From the IMG/VR virus record IMGVR_UViG_3300024192_000006, positions 1-26,606 of that record: DNA of 26,606 nucleotides; one strand, written 5' to 3'. The first letter of the stretch is position 1, and the number at the start of each line of letters is the position of its first letter. Positions 13,127-21,300 of this stretch are shown here, one piece after another. A program made the position numbers and the translations under genes. The stretch comes from a virus. The notes beneath the pieces are model-generated. The model saw nothing but the letters and a program-made list of their open reading frames with translations. It searched no databases and was not told the DNA's origin.

Positions 13127-13774
13127 TTAAGCAGTTTGTTGTTTATTAGGTGTTATTATTCCCTGTGTAGCGCCTGGAGAATCAGGCATTGGACCACCAC
13201 TACTCCCGGCAGAATTTATTGAGCCATATGCCTCCTTACCCATTAAGGTACCTATAACAACAGGCATACCTCTATTACCATTAAGAAAGGATATTGCAAC
13301 AGTTGCGCCTATAGGTGGTATACAAAAAATACCCTTAGCAGCACCATCTCTGTTATCTGGTACAAAATTTGCGTCTGTTGTATTGTTGGCTGCAGAACCT
13401 GCATCTGTACTATTGTTACCTGCACCTAATGTAAGCTCATAAGCAGCTGCTGGAGCCTTCTTATATGAATCATTAGGATCGTTTGCATCGCTATGTGGTT
13501 TAGTAAAATTTTTACCTGGGTTATAACTACCAATAGCACCACCAGTATTAGATTGCAGTACATAAGCCCATACTTCAGTATTGTTAACTCTATTTAAAGT
13601 TTCTGGTGATAACGAACGACACAAATTACTACCATGCGGATTTACATAATCCTCAGTTTGTGGTATGTCAGACTTATTACGTATCATAACGAGTACCCTA
13701 CCCATAGCCTCCGTATTTCTAGGGTCTGATATATCCGAGTTTGCTATAACTGTACCTATATGTATATCACTCAT
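13127..13774 (-). CDS. baseplate central spike OB-fold protein (gp5/VgrG-type)
   Basis: 215 residues. GRVLVMIRNKSDIP near residue 25, VWAYVLQSNTGGA near residue 68 and GIFCIPPIGATVAISFLNGNRGMPVVIGTL (about residues 148-178) are the strands of the OB fold found in T4 gp5 and in Mu gp45/VgrG spikes, with a Ser/Asn-rich insertion between. The C-terminus is a flexible Gly/Pro tail. It would link the tail tube hub to the needle made by the next gene, whose ATG lies 4 nt behind this stop. In T4 the OB fold, lysozyme and needle are one polypeptide; here at least two genes share the task. Starts immediately at the stop of the upstream gene. Confidence 0.85.
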   Translation of the reverse strand: MSDIHIGTVIANSDISDPRNTEAMGRVLVMIRNKSDIPQTEDYVNPHGSNLCRSLSPETLNRVNNTEVWAYVLQSNTGGAIGSYNPGKNFTKPHSDANDPNDSYKKAPAAAYELTLGAGNNSTDAGSAANNTTDANFVPDNRDGAAKGIFCIPPIGATVAISFLNGNRGMPVVIGTLMGKEAYGSINSAGSSGGPMPDSPGATQGIITPNKQQTA

Positions 13775-14401
13775 TTAAATAATTTTATTAGCTTTGTTTA
13801 AAATACTCGAGGCTCTGTTTAGCTGTGCGGCGTGTTTGTTAATGTTACTACCTACAACACTCTCTAATTTGTTACCCGTGGACACAGATTTGTTAATAGC
13901 ATCTTCTAATTTAAGACTACCTTTAGCAATAGATGATATATCCCTTTTGCTTAAATTATTTAAGGTTTCTTGAGCTAAGCACTTACTCAGTGCAGCACCA
14001 GCAAAGCTACAATTATCTTTATCGCTTATGAAGCTTTTTATATCTGCCACACTGTTATCAATAGCATTAAAAAAATTATTTACTTCTAAGGATATAGTAC
14101 CTATTTCGCCTAACAGTTGATTTACCTTATTGAATTTACTAGTTATATCATCAACAGCACCTTGTATTGCGTTTGTAGCAATTGACGTTGCTGCAGCAAT
14201 AGAGCTGTTAATTGTATTTGTAATACCACCAATAATACCACCAATAATATTTGGTATTGTTGATACAGCACCAGAAATCATCGCTGGTAAACACAACACA
14301 CCTTTTGCAGCAGAAGTTAGGTCATTAAGTCCGGAAGCTAGACCACCAGCCTTCTTGCTTATACTATTTGATACTTTGCCTATGTTATCTAAAAGTCCCA
14401 T
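13775..14401 (-). CDS. helical, Ala/Ser/Ile-rich baseplate-operon protein
   Basis: 208 residues, no acidic or basic clusters, dominated by Ala, Ser, Ile, Asn and Gly. Residues about 38-85 (CLPAMISGAVSTIPNIIGGIIGGITNTINSS...) are a long hydrophobic, Gly-rich stretch that could be a membrane-active or helical-bundle segment; the remainder is helical, with cysteines at NCSFAGAALSKC. Being first in the operon with the spike OB and needle genes and behind a perfect late promoter, it is likely a baseplate hub, tape-measure-like or membrane-contact component. I do not recognise a named family, so the role rests on context. Confidence 0.65.
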   Translation of the reverse strand: MGLLDNIGKVSNSISKKAGGLASGLNDLTSAAKGVLCLPAMISGAVSTIPNIIGGIIGGITNTINSSIAAATSIATNAIQGAVDDITSKFNKVNQLLGEIGTISLEVNNFFNAIDNSVADIKSFISDKDNCSFAGAALSKCLAQETLNNLSKRDISSIAKGSLKLEDAINKSVSTGNKLESVVGSNINKHAAQLNRASSILNKANKII

Positions 14402-14408
14402 TCTATTA

Positions 14409-14416
14409 TATTTATA
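14409..14416 (-). promoter_or_regulatory. late promoter TATAAATA (minus strand) for the baseplate operon
   Basis: Exact T4 late consensus on the minus strand, ending 7 nt before the ATG at 14401. It is nested just beyond the -35 box of the divergent early promoter (14418-14445). Confidence 0.7.
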
Positions 14417-14417
14417 C

Positions 14418-14445
14418 TTGAAATCTGTTTTTCAAGAGCTATAAT
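14418..14445 (+). promoter_or_regulatory. early-type promoter (TTGAAA-16-TATAAT) for the modification operon
   Basis: TTGAAA at 14418-14423, 16-nt spacer, TATAAT at 14440-14445, exactly 6 nt before the ATG at 14452. CTTGAAA and TTTCAAG in the spacer region form a small inverted repeat (14417-14423 with 14430-14436), a possible operator. Confidence 0.7.
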
Positions 14446-14451
14446 ATAAGT

Positions 14452-15315
14452 ATGCTTGTATCACATGAAACACCTATTAGTATGCTAGAAGAGTCTAGAT
14501 ATTACAATGATTATGATTATGCTCTAGTGCACTTGTTCGAGACTCACCCAGAGTATTACTCCTTCTTTAAACAATCACTTCTTGCTGGTAGAGAGGTATT
14601 GCTAGATAACTCTATCTTTGAACTTGGTTATGCCTTTAATCCTGAGAAGTTTGTAAAATATGTTGAAGAGCTTAAACCTACTTATTATGTAGTACCTGAT
14701 GTTCTAGAAGACTCGCAAAAGACTATGTCATCTTTTCATAAGTTTAAGATGCAATATCCTGATCTACCTGGTCTGACTATCGGAGTTGTACAAGGAAAGA
14801 CTTATCAGCAGTTAGTTAAATGTTATAAGTATATGTCAGCTCATGCAGATTATATCGCTATCTCATTTGACTACTCCTGGTATAAAACTATCGGTCATTA
14901 TGAGCCTATTGAAAGACCGCATGTAGTTATGGATGTAGAAGACAAATCTCTATATGACAAGCTACATAAGCAAGATGATCATAGAGCCGTGCTAGAGTTA
15001 CTAGCAGATGGTAGACGTAAGTTTATTAATATGTTGATTGATGATGGTATCTGGAATCATAATAAGCCACATCACTTGCTCGGTAATTCACTCCCACAAG
15101 AGATGAAGCATTATACTGATATTAAGTCTATTAGATCTGTTGATACATCCAACCCTATCGTCGCAGGTATCAAAGGTATTCGATATATTAAGGATTATGG
15201 AATGACACAGAAGCCATCTACTATGCTAGCCGATCTTATCGATCACGAGGTTACAGAAGATGAGAAGTTTGATATTAACTATAACGTACAACAATATAAG
15301 CAGCTATGCAAGTAG
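14452..15315 (+). CDS. dpdA: TGT/DpdA-like base-exchange enzyme (7-deazaguanine insertion in DNA)
   Basis: 287 residues, shorter than bacterial tRNA-guanine transglycosylase (about 370). The TGT landmarks appear in order: LLDNSIFELG (D52, place of the DSGGFQ aspartate), YVVPDVLEDS (D83), LTIGVVQGKTYQQL (GVVQG 111-115, the GIVQGG loop), DYIAISFDY (place of GGLSVGE), HLLGNSLPQE (208-217, place of the LMGVGTPED motif), and IRSVDTSNP with D231 as the probable nucleophile. I cannot find the Cys/His zinc cluster of tRNA enzymes with their usual spacing. Phage DpdA enzymes exchange guanine in DNA for preQ0 or preQ1. A QueF gene 1.2 kb downstream and a coupled formyltransferase support DNA modification rather than tRNA queuosine. 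First gene of a three-gene overlapping operon. Confidence 0.8.
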   Translation: MLVSHETPISMLEESRYYNDYDYALVHLFETHPEYYSFFKQSLLAGREVLLDNSIFELGYAFNPEKFVKYVEELKPTYYVVPDVLEDSQKTMSSFHKFKMQYPDLPGLTIGVVQGKTYQQLVKCYKYMSAHADYIAISFDYSWYKTIGHYEPIERPHVVMDVEDKSLYDKLHKQDDHRAVLELLADGRRKFINMLIDDGIWNHNKPHHLLGNSLPQEMKHYTDIKSIRSVDTSNPIVAGIKGIRYIKDYGMTQKPSTMLADLIDHEVTEDEKFDINYNVQQYKQLCK

Positions 15316-15944
15316 GTAGTAAGTGGGTAGCGTTCTTTTCGCAGACTGGTTCTGAAATTGTAAGTCTTATTAAGAAGGGGTATAGGCCTGATCTTATTAT
15401 TACTGATAATAAAGAATCGTACGATGAACGTAAGACGTTCTTTAAGTATTTTAATATTGAGTTTTGGTATAGACCTTTACCAAAAAGTATCAATTATAAA
15501 GTACAGTATTATGATGAGATTTTGAATAGTAAAGATATAGTCACATTACATGGCTGGTTAAATATTGTACCTGCAGATACATGTGAAAGGTATACTATAT
15601 ATAACGGTCATCCAGGTCATATAGTTAACTACCCTGAACTTAAAGGTAAAGATCCGCAAGAGCGTGTTTTTAAGAACCTTAAAAAGTATGATACTGTTGG
15701 TAGTGTTATCCATAGAGTTACAGATGAAGTAGATGGTGGTGAGGTTGTAGTTGTAGCTGAACAATCAACAAATACAAATATTAAAATAAACTCACTTGAT
15801 GGTATGTTTGGTGTTTGTAGTGCTTTATCTCTACATACTTGGGAACAGTTTTTTAGGAACTCTAATATAATATTGGAAACGGATCTTAACTACGATGGAA
15901 CATTTAAGAATGATCGTGAGAATAACATACCTATATACTGCTAA
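15306..15944 (+). CDS. PurN-like formyltransferase, likely part of the deazaguanine pathway
   Basis: 212 residues. The fold and catalytic triad match 10-formyl-tetrahydrofolate-dependent formyltransferases: an N-terminal strand-loop (WVAFFSQTGSEIVSLI), N100-x-H102 in YNGHPGHIVNYP, and D143 in GSVIHRVTDEVDGGEVV. The first gene overlaps it by 10 nt and the third by 1 nt, so the three products are probably made together. In purine synthesis such enzymes formylate GAR, but nothing else of that pathway is here. Formylation of the primary amine of preQ1, free or already in DNA, is a better contextual fit. Homology to PurN is clear; the substrate is inferred. A sugar-nucleotide amine is another possible acceptor. 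Confidence 0.85.
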   Translation: MQVGSKWVAFFSQTGSEIVSLIKKGYRPDLIITDNKESYDERKTFFKYFNIEFWYRPLPKSINYKVQYYDEILNSKDIVTLHGWLNIVPADTCERYTIYNGHPGHIVNYPELKGKDPQERVFKNLKKYDTVGSVIHRVTDEVDGGEVVVVAEQSTNTNIKINSLDGMFGVCSALSLHTWEQFFRNSNIILETDLNYDGTFKNDRENNIPIYC

Positions 15945-16528
15945 TGAGTAAGCTACTAATATCATTCTCCGGTGCTCAATGTACTGGAAAGACGACTCTA
16001 CTTAAAAGGTTACGTGATTGTAATTCTAGTGTTAACTTTGTTCCTGAAGTTACTAGACTTATTAAACGTGACTATGGTGTTGATATTAATGAAGCTGGTA
16101 ATGAGATGACTCAAGCTCTTATCATTACCGAGCATTTTAAGAATATTAATAATCATAACAAACAAGAAAGAAGCTCTATCTTAGATAGATGTATTCTAGA
16201 TGGGCTTATCTATACTTCCTGGTTAGAAGATAATAAAGCTCTAAATACCTGGACTGGTAATTATGCATATCATCTATTTGATAATTATATTGAAAGTTAT
16301 GATGTTATTTTTTATACTGACTCAGCTGATGTTAAGATCGAAGACGATGGTGAGAGAAGTATAGATATTGGTTTTAGGAATGATATCATTAGTGACTTCG
16401 AGCATTGGCTTGAGTGTAATCCTAGATTAAAAGAAAGGGTTGTAGTACTGAGTGGTACAGTAGAAGAAAGATTAGAAATAATTAAAAGGACTTTGTCTGA
16501 AAAAGGACTTGACATCAACATCAAATAA
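15944..16528 (+). CDS. P-loop kinase/ATPase (AAA_28/NadR-like)
   Basis: 194 residues. Walker A is G10-AQCTG-K16-T17 (FSGAQCTGKTTLL); ERSSILDRCILDG (around 75-87) carries the D-R pair typical of nucleoside and nucleotide kinases of the NadR/deoxynucleoside-kinase type, and KxxxDGERS near residue 127 resembles a lid. It starts on the last base of the formyltransferase stop (TAATG), so it belongs to the same early operon. It probably phosphorylates a small molecule; candidates are a nucleotide or deazapurine intermediate, or a general dNMP. The promoter of queF overlaps its last codons. Substrate unknown. Confidence 0.8.
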   Translation: MSKLLISFSGAQCTGKTTLLKRLRDCNSSVNFVPEVTRLIKRDYGVDINEAGNEMTQALIITEHFKNINNHNKQERSSILDRCILDGLIYTSWLEDNKALNTWTGNYAYHLFDNYIESYDVIFYTDSADVKIEDDGERSIDIGFRNDIISDFEHWLECNPRLKERVVVLSGTVEERLEIIKRTLSEKGLDINIK

Positions 16529-16536
16529 TATATAAT
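16509..16536 (+). promoter_or_regulatory. early-type promoter, consensus TTGACA-16-TATAAT, for queF
   Basis: Both hexamers match the sigma70 consensus perfectly. The -35 is inside the last codons of the kinase gene and the -10 ends 6 nt before the ATG at 16543, predicting a leaderless queF mRNA. It is the strongest promoter-like sequence I found in the window. Confidence 0.8.
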
Positions 16537-16542
16537 AAGAAC

Positions 16543-17484
16543 ATGGCATTAAAAGAACTAGATAATTCAAATATTAATAAGCACCTCGGTAAGTCATCTG
16601 AGTATGCGAGTCTATATGATCCGAGCTTGCTTGTACGTGAGCCTCGTCAATCAAACCGAACGCATATTAATGTTGTAGATGATAGCCTTCCTTTTGTAGG
16701 AGGTGATACATGGAATGGTTATGAGGTAACTGGTCTTACAAATAGTGGTAGACCTATTGTAGGTGTGGCTAAGTTTGTATATCCTTGCGATAGTAAGTAT
16801 ATTGTAGAATCAAAGTCACTTAAACTTTACTTCAACTCGTTTTGTATGACTCATCTAGGTGAGACTGAGCAAGATGTACTGCGTAGTATCGAAGAAAAAG
16901 CTGCTAAAGATCTTAGTGAGTATCTTGAGACTACAGCAGAGGTGAGAGTATTCTCTAACTTCGAAGCGTTAAATGATCCAACGTATGCAATGCGTGAGTG
17001 GCATCGAGATGCACTAGTTGGTGATAGAATTCAAGGTTATATTACTCTAGAAGAATCATGTAAAGACGATTCAATGGTGTTTGATACCTACTCTGAAACT
17101 CCTGAGTTGCTGGAGTTGATTGATAGTGATAAAGAAGCTCAACTCTTTCATAGTTCTCTACTAAGATCTAGATGTCGTGTAACTTCGCAACCTGACTCAG
17201 GTGATGTGTATATTTACTTTAAGGGTGATAAAACAGTAACTGAAGAGTCTCTACTTAAGTATATTGTATCATTTAGAGATGAGTGTCACTTCCATGAAGA
17301 GATTTGCGAGACTATCTATACTCGTTTATTTGAGTTACTAGAACCAGAAGAGCTTGTAGTTCGTTGTCTATATGCACGCCGTGGTGGGTGGGATATTAAC
17401 CCTGAACGAGCGTCAGATCCTAAACTATTACATCATACTCTTGGCGATACTCGAGTAGTTCATGTTAAGACACCAAAGCAATAA
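16543..17484 (+). CDS. queF: 7-cyano-7-deazaguanine (preQ0) reductase, QueF
   Basis: 313 residues, the long two-domain form like E. coli QueF. It reduces the nitrile of preQ0 to the aminomethyl of preQ1 with two NADPH. Landmarks: LGKSSEYASLYDPSLLVREPRQSNR (start of the domain), the family signature ESKSLKLYFNSF (89-100), the catalytic C211 that forms the thioimide with D218 close by (SRCRVTSQPDSG), FHEE (250-253) for substrate binding, and ARRGGWDINP (278-287) near the C-terminus. No preQ0 synthesis genes are in the window, so preQ0 would come from the host or from elsewhere in the genome. It has its own consensus promoter and terminator, directly behind the TGT-like/formyltransferase/kinase operon. 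Confidence 0.97.
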   Translation: MALKELDNSNINKHLGKSSEYASLYDPSLLVREPRQSNRTHINVVDDSLPFVGGDTWNGYEVTGLTNSGRPIVGVAKFVYPCDSKYIVESKSLKLYFNSFCMTHLGETEQDVLRSIEEKAAKDLSEYLETTAEVRVFSNFEALNDPTYAMREWHRDALVGDRIQGYITLEESCKDDSMVFDTYSETPELLELIDSDKEAQLFHSSLLRSRCRVTSQPDSGDVYIYFKGDKTVTEESLLKYIVSFRDECHFHEEICETIYTRLFELLEPEELVVRCLYARRGGWDINPERASDPKLLHHTLGDTRVVHVKTPKQ

Positions 17485-17503
17485 TATAATTAATAATTAA
17501 ATT

Positions 17504-17538
17504 AAGCTCTATAGATTTATTTCTATAGAGCTTTTTTT
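17504..17538 (+). terminator. strong intrinsic terminator after queF
   Basis: AAGCTCTATAGA (17504-17515) pairs fully with TCTATAGAGCTT (17522-17533) around a 6-nt loop and leads into seven Ts (17532-17538). It ends the modification cassette just before a late promoter. Confidence 0.92.
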
Positions 17539-17546
17539 GTTTCTAG

Positions 17547-17554
17547 ATTAAATA
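17547..17554 (+). promoter_or_regulatory. late-type promoter octamer (ATTAAATA)
   Basis: Ends 6 nt before the ATG at 17561, directly behind the queF terminator, marking the switch from early-type to late-type genes. Confidence 0.55.
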
Positions 17555-17560
17555 ACTAAT

Positions 17561-18292
17561 ATGAAGACCTTTAAGAGATTCTTTACTGAAAAGTTTTATA
17601 ACGATACACTACATCCTAGATTCTGGGATGATCAAAATCAGCTTGACCCAGAGGTGAGAGAAACTCTCTTAGAGATTGCTAAAGACGTTTCAGAGCAAGC
17701 GGGAGTTGAAGACCTTATTACAGATGTTCAGTTGACAGGTTCACTTGCTAATTACAACTATACTGACTACTCTGACCTTGATGTGCATATGTTACTAGAC
17801 TTTAAAGATGTAAATGCTGACGAAGAGTTAGTTAAGTCTTCGTTAGATGGTAAGAGGTTTATTTGGAATGAAAGGCATGATATCACAATAGGTGGTGTCG
17901 AGGTTGAAGTTTATTTTCAAGATGTAGATGAACCACACATGGCTTCTGGTCTATACTCTCTACAAAAAGGTGAGTGGTTAAGAGAGCCTGTTTTTGATCC
18001 ACCAGAAGTTGATGCTGCAGATGTTAAAACAAAAGCAGAACAAATAGAGAGAGATATCGATAGACTGGAACGCACGGTTGTGGAAAGTTCTGATATGAGT
18101 ATAGAAGACTTGCAGGCTGCAACTACAAAGATACGTAAGAAGATTTCTAGAATGAGGAAAGACTCTCTAGAGAAAGATGGTGAGTTTGGTGTTGGTAACT
18201 TAGCATTTAAATCTCTTCGTAACTCCGGCCATATAGGTAGAATTATAGATCTAGATAGTAAGCTTTATGATATGCAGTTTACTAGTGAATAG
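17561..18292 (+). CDS. nucleotidyltransferase-fold protein with T4-like capsid-targeting peptide
   Basis: 243 residues. It starts MKTFKRFFTE-KFYND; T4 internal proteins carry a ten-residue capsid-targeting peptide of nearly the same form ending in E10, cut by the prohead protease. Residues about 50-120 have the pol-beta nucleotidyltransferase core: LTGSLANYNYTDYSDLDVHML with G60-S61 and D72-x-D74, and a later acidic strand VEVEVYFQD (E114/E116). The C-terminal 100 residues are helical and charged. The protein may be packed in the head and injected, where it could transfer a nucleotide to a host target, in the way T4 injects the ADP-ribosyltransferase Alt. The late promoter fits a virion protein. 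Substrate unknown. Confidence 0.75.
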   Translation: MKTFKRFFTEKFYNDTLHPRFWDDQNQLDPEVRETLLEIAKDVSEQAGVEDLITDVQLTGSLANYNYTDYSDLDVHMLLDFKDVNADEELVKSSLDGKRFIWNERHDITIGGVEVEVYFQDVDEPHMASGLYSLQKGEWLREPVFDPPEVDAADVKTKAEQIERDIDRLERTVVESSDMSIEDLQAATTKIRKKISRMRKDSLEKDGEFGVGNLAFKSLRNSGHIGRIIDLDSKLYDMQFTSE

Positions 18293-18315
18293 TTATAGAT
18301 TTAGTATCGTGTAAG

Positions 18316-18323
18316 ACTAAATA
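18316..18323 (+). promoter_or_regulatory. late-type promoter octamer (ACTAAATA)
   Basis: Ends 9 nt before the ATG of the large fibre gene at 18333. Confidence 0.55.
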
Positions 18324-18332
18324 TACTTACAT

Positions 18333-21300
18333 ATGATTAAACTGTTTAGCGAAGAGGTAAATCCTACCTTTACTAGCTCAAGACATAACATCCTAACAGT
18401 TGAAAGCTATAATGAAGTTTTCTTCGATGTGTTTGAATTTGAGATAAATGGTACAACGTATATTGCGGAGAAGTTGTCTGTATATAACGGCAAACCTGTA
18501 GTTGCGATACCTGTAGTAGAGAAGGATGTAAAGCGTACGATCCCGTTTGTACTTACAGAAGGTAGCTTTGAGGTGCTATATAACGAGGCAAATAATGAAG
18601 TCGTTAATAGTGCTGAAGATCAGAGGATTATCGATAGCATCATGATCGAGGATGATGTAGTAGATATTGCACGCGACTATAAAGAAGATTTACTTGAGGA
18701 GGTTGAGGTAGCAAAGCGGCATGCAGCAGAATACGCGGAGCGTGTTAGGCTTCAAAAAATAGCAGAAGCTGATATTACCATAGAAGAGAAAAAACAAAGT
18801 ATCAGAGAGTTCTTCGATACGTCAAAAGTTGATCTACTTGAAGAGTTTAATACTGCTCTTATTAATAATAAACAAGATTTTGAGAACTATACAGAGCAAA
18901 AGCATAGTGAGATAGAGAAGTATCTTACTAGTAGAATTGAAAATAACTTTAGTGAGTTCTTTGACATTAACGAGGAGCGTATTAAGGAGCTCGATGGTAG
19001 AATTGAGCTCAGCCTTGTAGATAAAATTAAGGCAGCTGAAGGGCGTGTTACAAAAGATGTACATGAAACGGTATCACAACAGAGCGATGTATTAACTGAG
19101 CAGATCAAAAAGGGTGTAGATAAAGCTCTTGGTAGGGTAGGTAATGTTAAAACAGCGGTTAACGATTTACAGGACCAGTTACTAGAAAAAATTGAAACTG
19201 TTGATGGTAGTATCAGAGAATACTACGATACTAGGATCAGTAATATCAGAGATGAGGTTGATATACTTAACGAGAGTCAGAAGGATTACTTTATTAACTT
19301 GGTTGAAGAGAGTAAGACACGTTTACTTGAGCAAGTTAATCAAAATAAAGAAGAGACCGTACAAGCGTTAATTGAAGAAAATTATGACCCGGTAAAAGGC
19401 AATAAGGACTTCAATAAGAGTATTAAAAAGCTAAAAGTAGAACTTGAAAAAGTTATATCTGATAAGTTTAGTGGTGAGTTAATGTCACTTAAACGTGCTA
19501 TCGAATTATCCGGAGGTGGTGGTGGTACTGTAGCCAAACAGTTTGCGAACGGTGGTGTTATGCGTGGCGACTTAACGGTTATAGGTACTGTATCTGCAGA
19601 TTGTGGTGATAGTAATGATTGGTGCAGTACATATACAACAGTTAATGCTAATAGTGCGCTATGGAATACTGGTGGTTATGATTTTTCATTATTAGAATCA
19701 ACTAGCGGTAACTGGAATTCAACATACACAACGGTAGGTACTTATAGTGCTAACTGGGAATCAACCTATACAACGGTAGGTTCAAATAGTGCAGACTGGG
19801 TGACCTATTCATCAGATAGTATTTCAGCTGCTAACTGGGTACTAGATGAGAATAATTTAGGGAGTAATTCTAATACAAAAGTACCTACACAGCAGAGTGT
19901 AAAAGCGTATGTTGATAATATTGTAACTGGTGTTAATAATCTAAAGGGTGGTTATGATGCGAGTACAGATAGCCCGCCGTTAACAGCAGGGGTCGGTGTA
20001 TTACAAGGAGATACATATTATATTGAAACGGGTGGGTTGTTTTACACGGAACAAGTAGATCCAGGTGATTTAATTATCGCGATAGAAGATGGGTCTAATG
20101 CAGAAGGTAAGTGGGTTGCTGTTAACAGAAACCTTCAAGATGAATTAATCGATAAATGGAATAGTAATTATACTACCACAAGTGCTAATAGTGCTAATTG
20201 GCAGTCAACATATACTACAGTCGATGCTGCATCCGGTAATTGGAATAGTACTTATAATACAGTTACTTCGTTAAGTGATACTTGGGATGATCAATTCGAT
20301 AGTACAGCAATAGAAGCCGCAAGTGCTAACTGGGATAGTACTTATAATACAGTTACTTCTCTGAGCGATACTTGGGATGATCAATTCGATAGTACAGCAA
20401 TAGAAGCTTCATCCGGTAATTGGGATAGTACTTATAATACAGTTACTTCGTTAAGTGATACTTGGGATGATCAATTCGATAGCACGGAAATAGAAGCTTC
20501 ATCCGGTAATTGGGATAGTACTTATAATACAGTTACTTCGTTAAGTGATACTTGGGATGATCAATTCGATAGCACGGAAATAGAAGCCGCAAGTGCTAAC
20601 TGGGATAGTACTTATAATACAGTTACTTCGTTAAGTGATACTTGGGATGATCAATTCGATAGCACGGAAATAGAAGCTGCATCCGGTAATTGGAATAGTA
20701 CATACACCACAGTAACTAATGAGAGTGCTGATTGGGAGAGTACATATACAACAGTTGATACTGAGAGTGCTAACTGGGATAGTACTTATAGTACTGTAGG
20801 TACATATAGTGCTGATTGGGAGAGTGGAGGCACTGGTGATTTTTGTGGTAAAGTTGTTACAATGGATCAACTCTCATCCTGCGGTACAGGTACAATTGGT
20901 GTTTCTGCTAATCTTGATGTTAACGATAACACTATAGACAATGTACACTCTATACAGTTTCACCTAGACGATACTATAACACCTGTTGAAGGTAATTTGA
21001 ACTGGAATGAAACAGAGGGTACTTTGGATTTAGGCCTTGCTGGTGATGGTATAGGTGTTATGCTTGGTATGGAGCAGGTCCTACGTGTTAAGGCAAATGA
21101 AAATATTACAGCAGGTCAGGCAGTTTATATTACTAGTGCTCAGGGTCAGCACCCGCTAATATCTTTAGCATCTAACGATACAGAGGAAGAATCTCATGCA
21201 GTGGCTGGTGTAGCTGCAGAAGATATTGATTCGAATCAGTTTGGTTATATAACCACGCAAGGTATACTTAGTGGTATCGATACAAGTAATATTCCAGCTG

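Noticed and set aside
15306-15944. Formyltransferase as PurN of purine synthesis
   Set aside because: The catalytic triad fits, but it is shared by the whole superfamily; operon coupling to a TGT-like gene and a nearby queF makes a deazaguanine role more likely.
14452-17484. Cassette as host-type tRNA queuosine synthesis
   Set aside because: No QueA, QueG or QueH-like gene is next to it, the TGT-like protein lacks a visible zinc site, and a formyltransferase has no place in queuosine synthesis.
20238-20687. 90-bp repeats as a replication origin with iterons
   Set aside because: They are coding, keep the reading frame and match the repeats in the second fibre protein.
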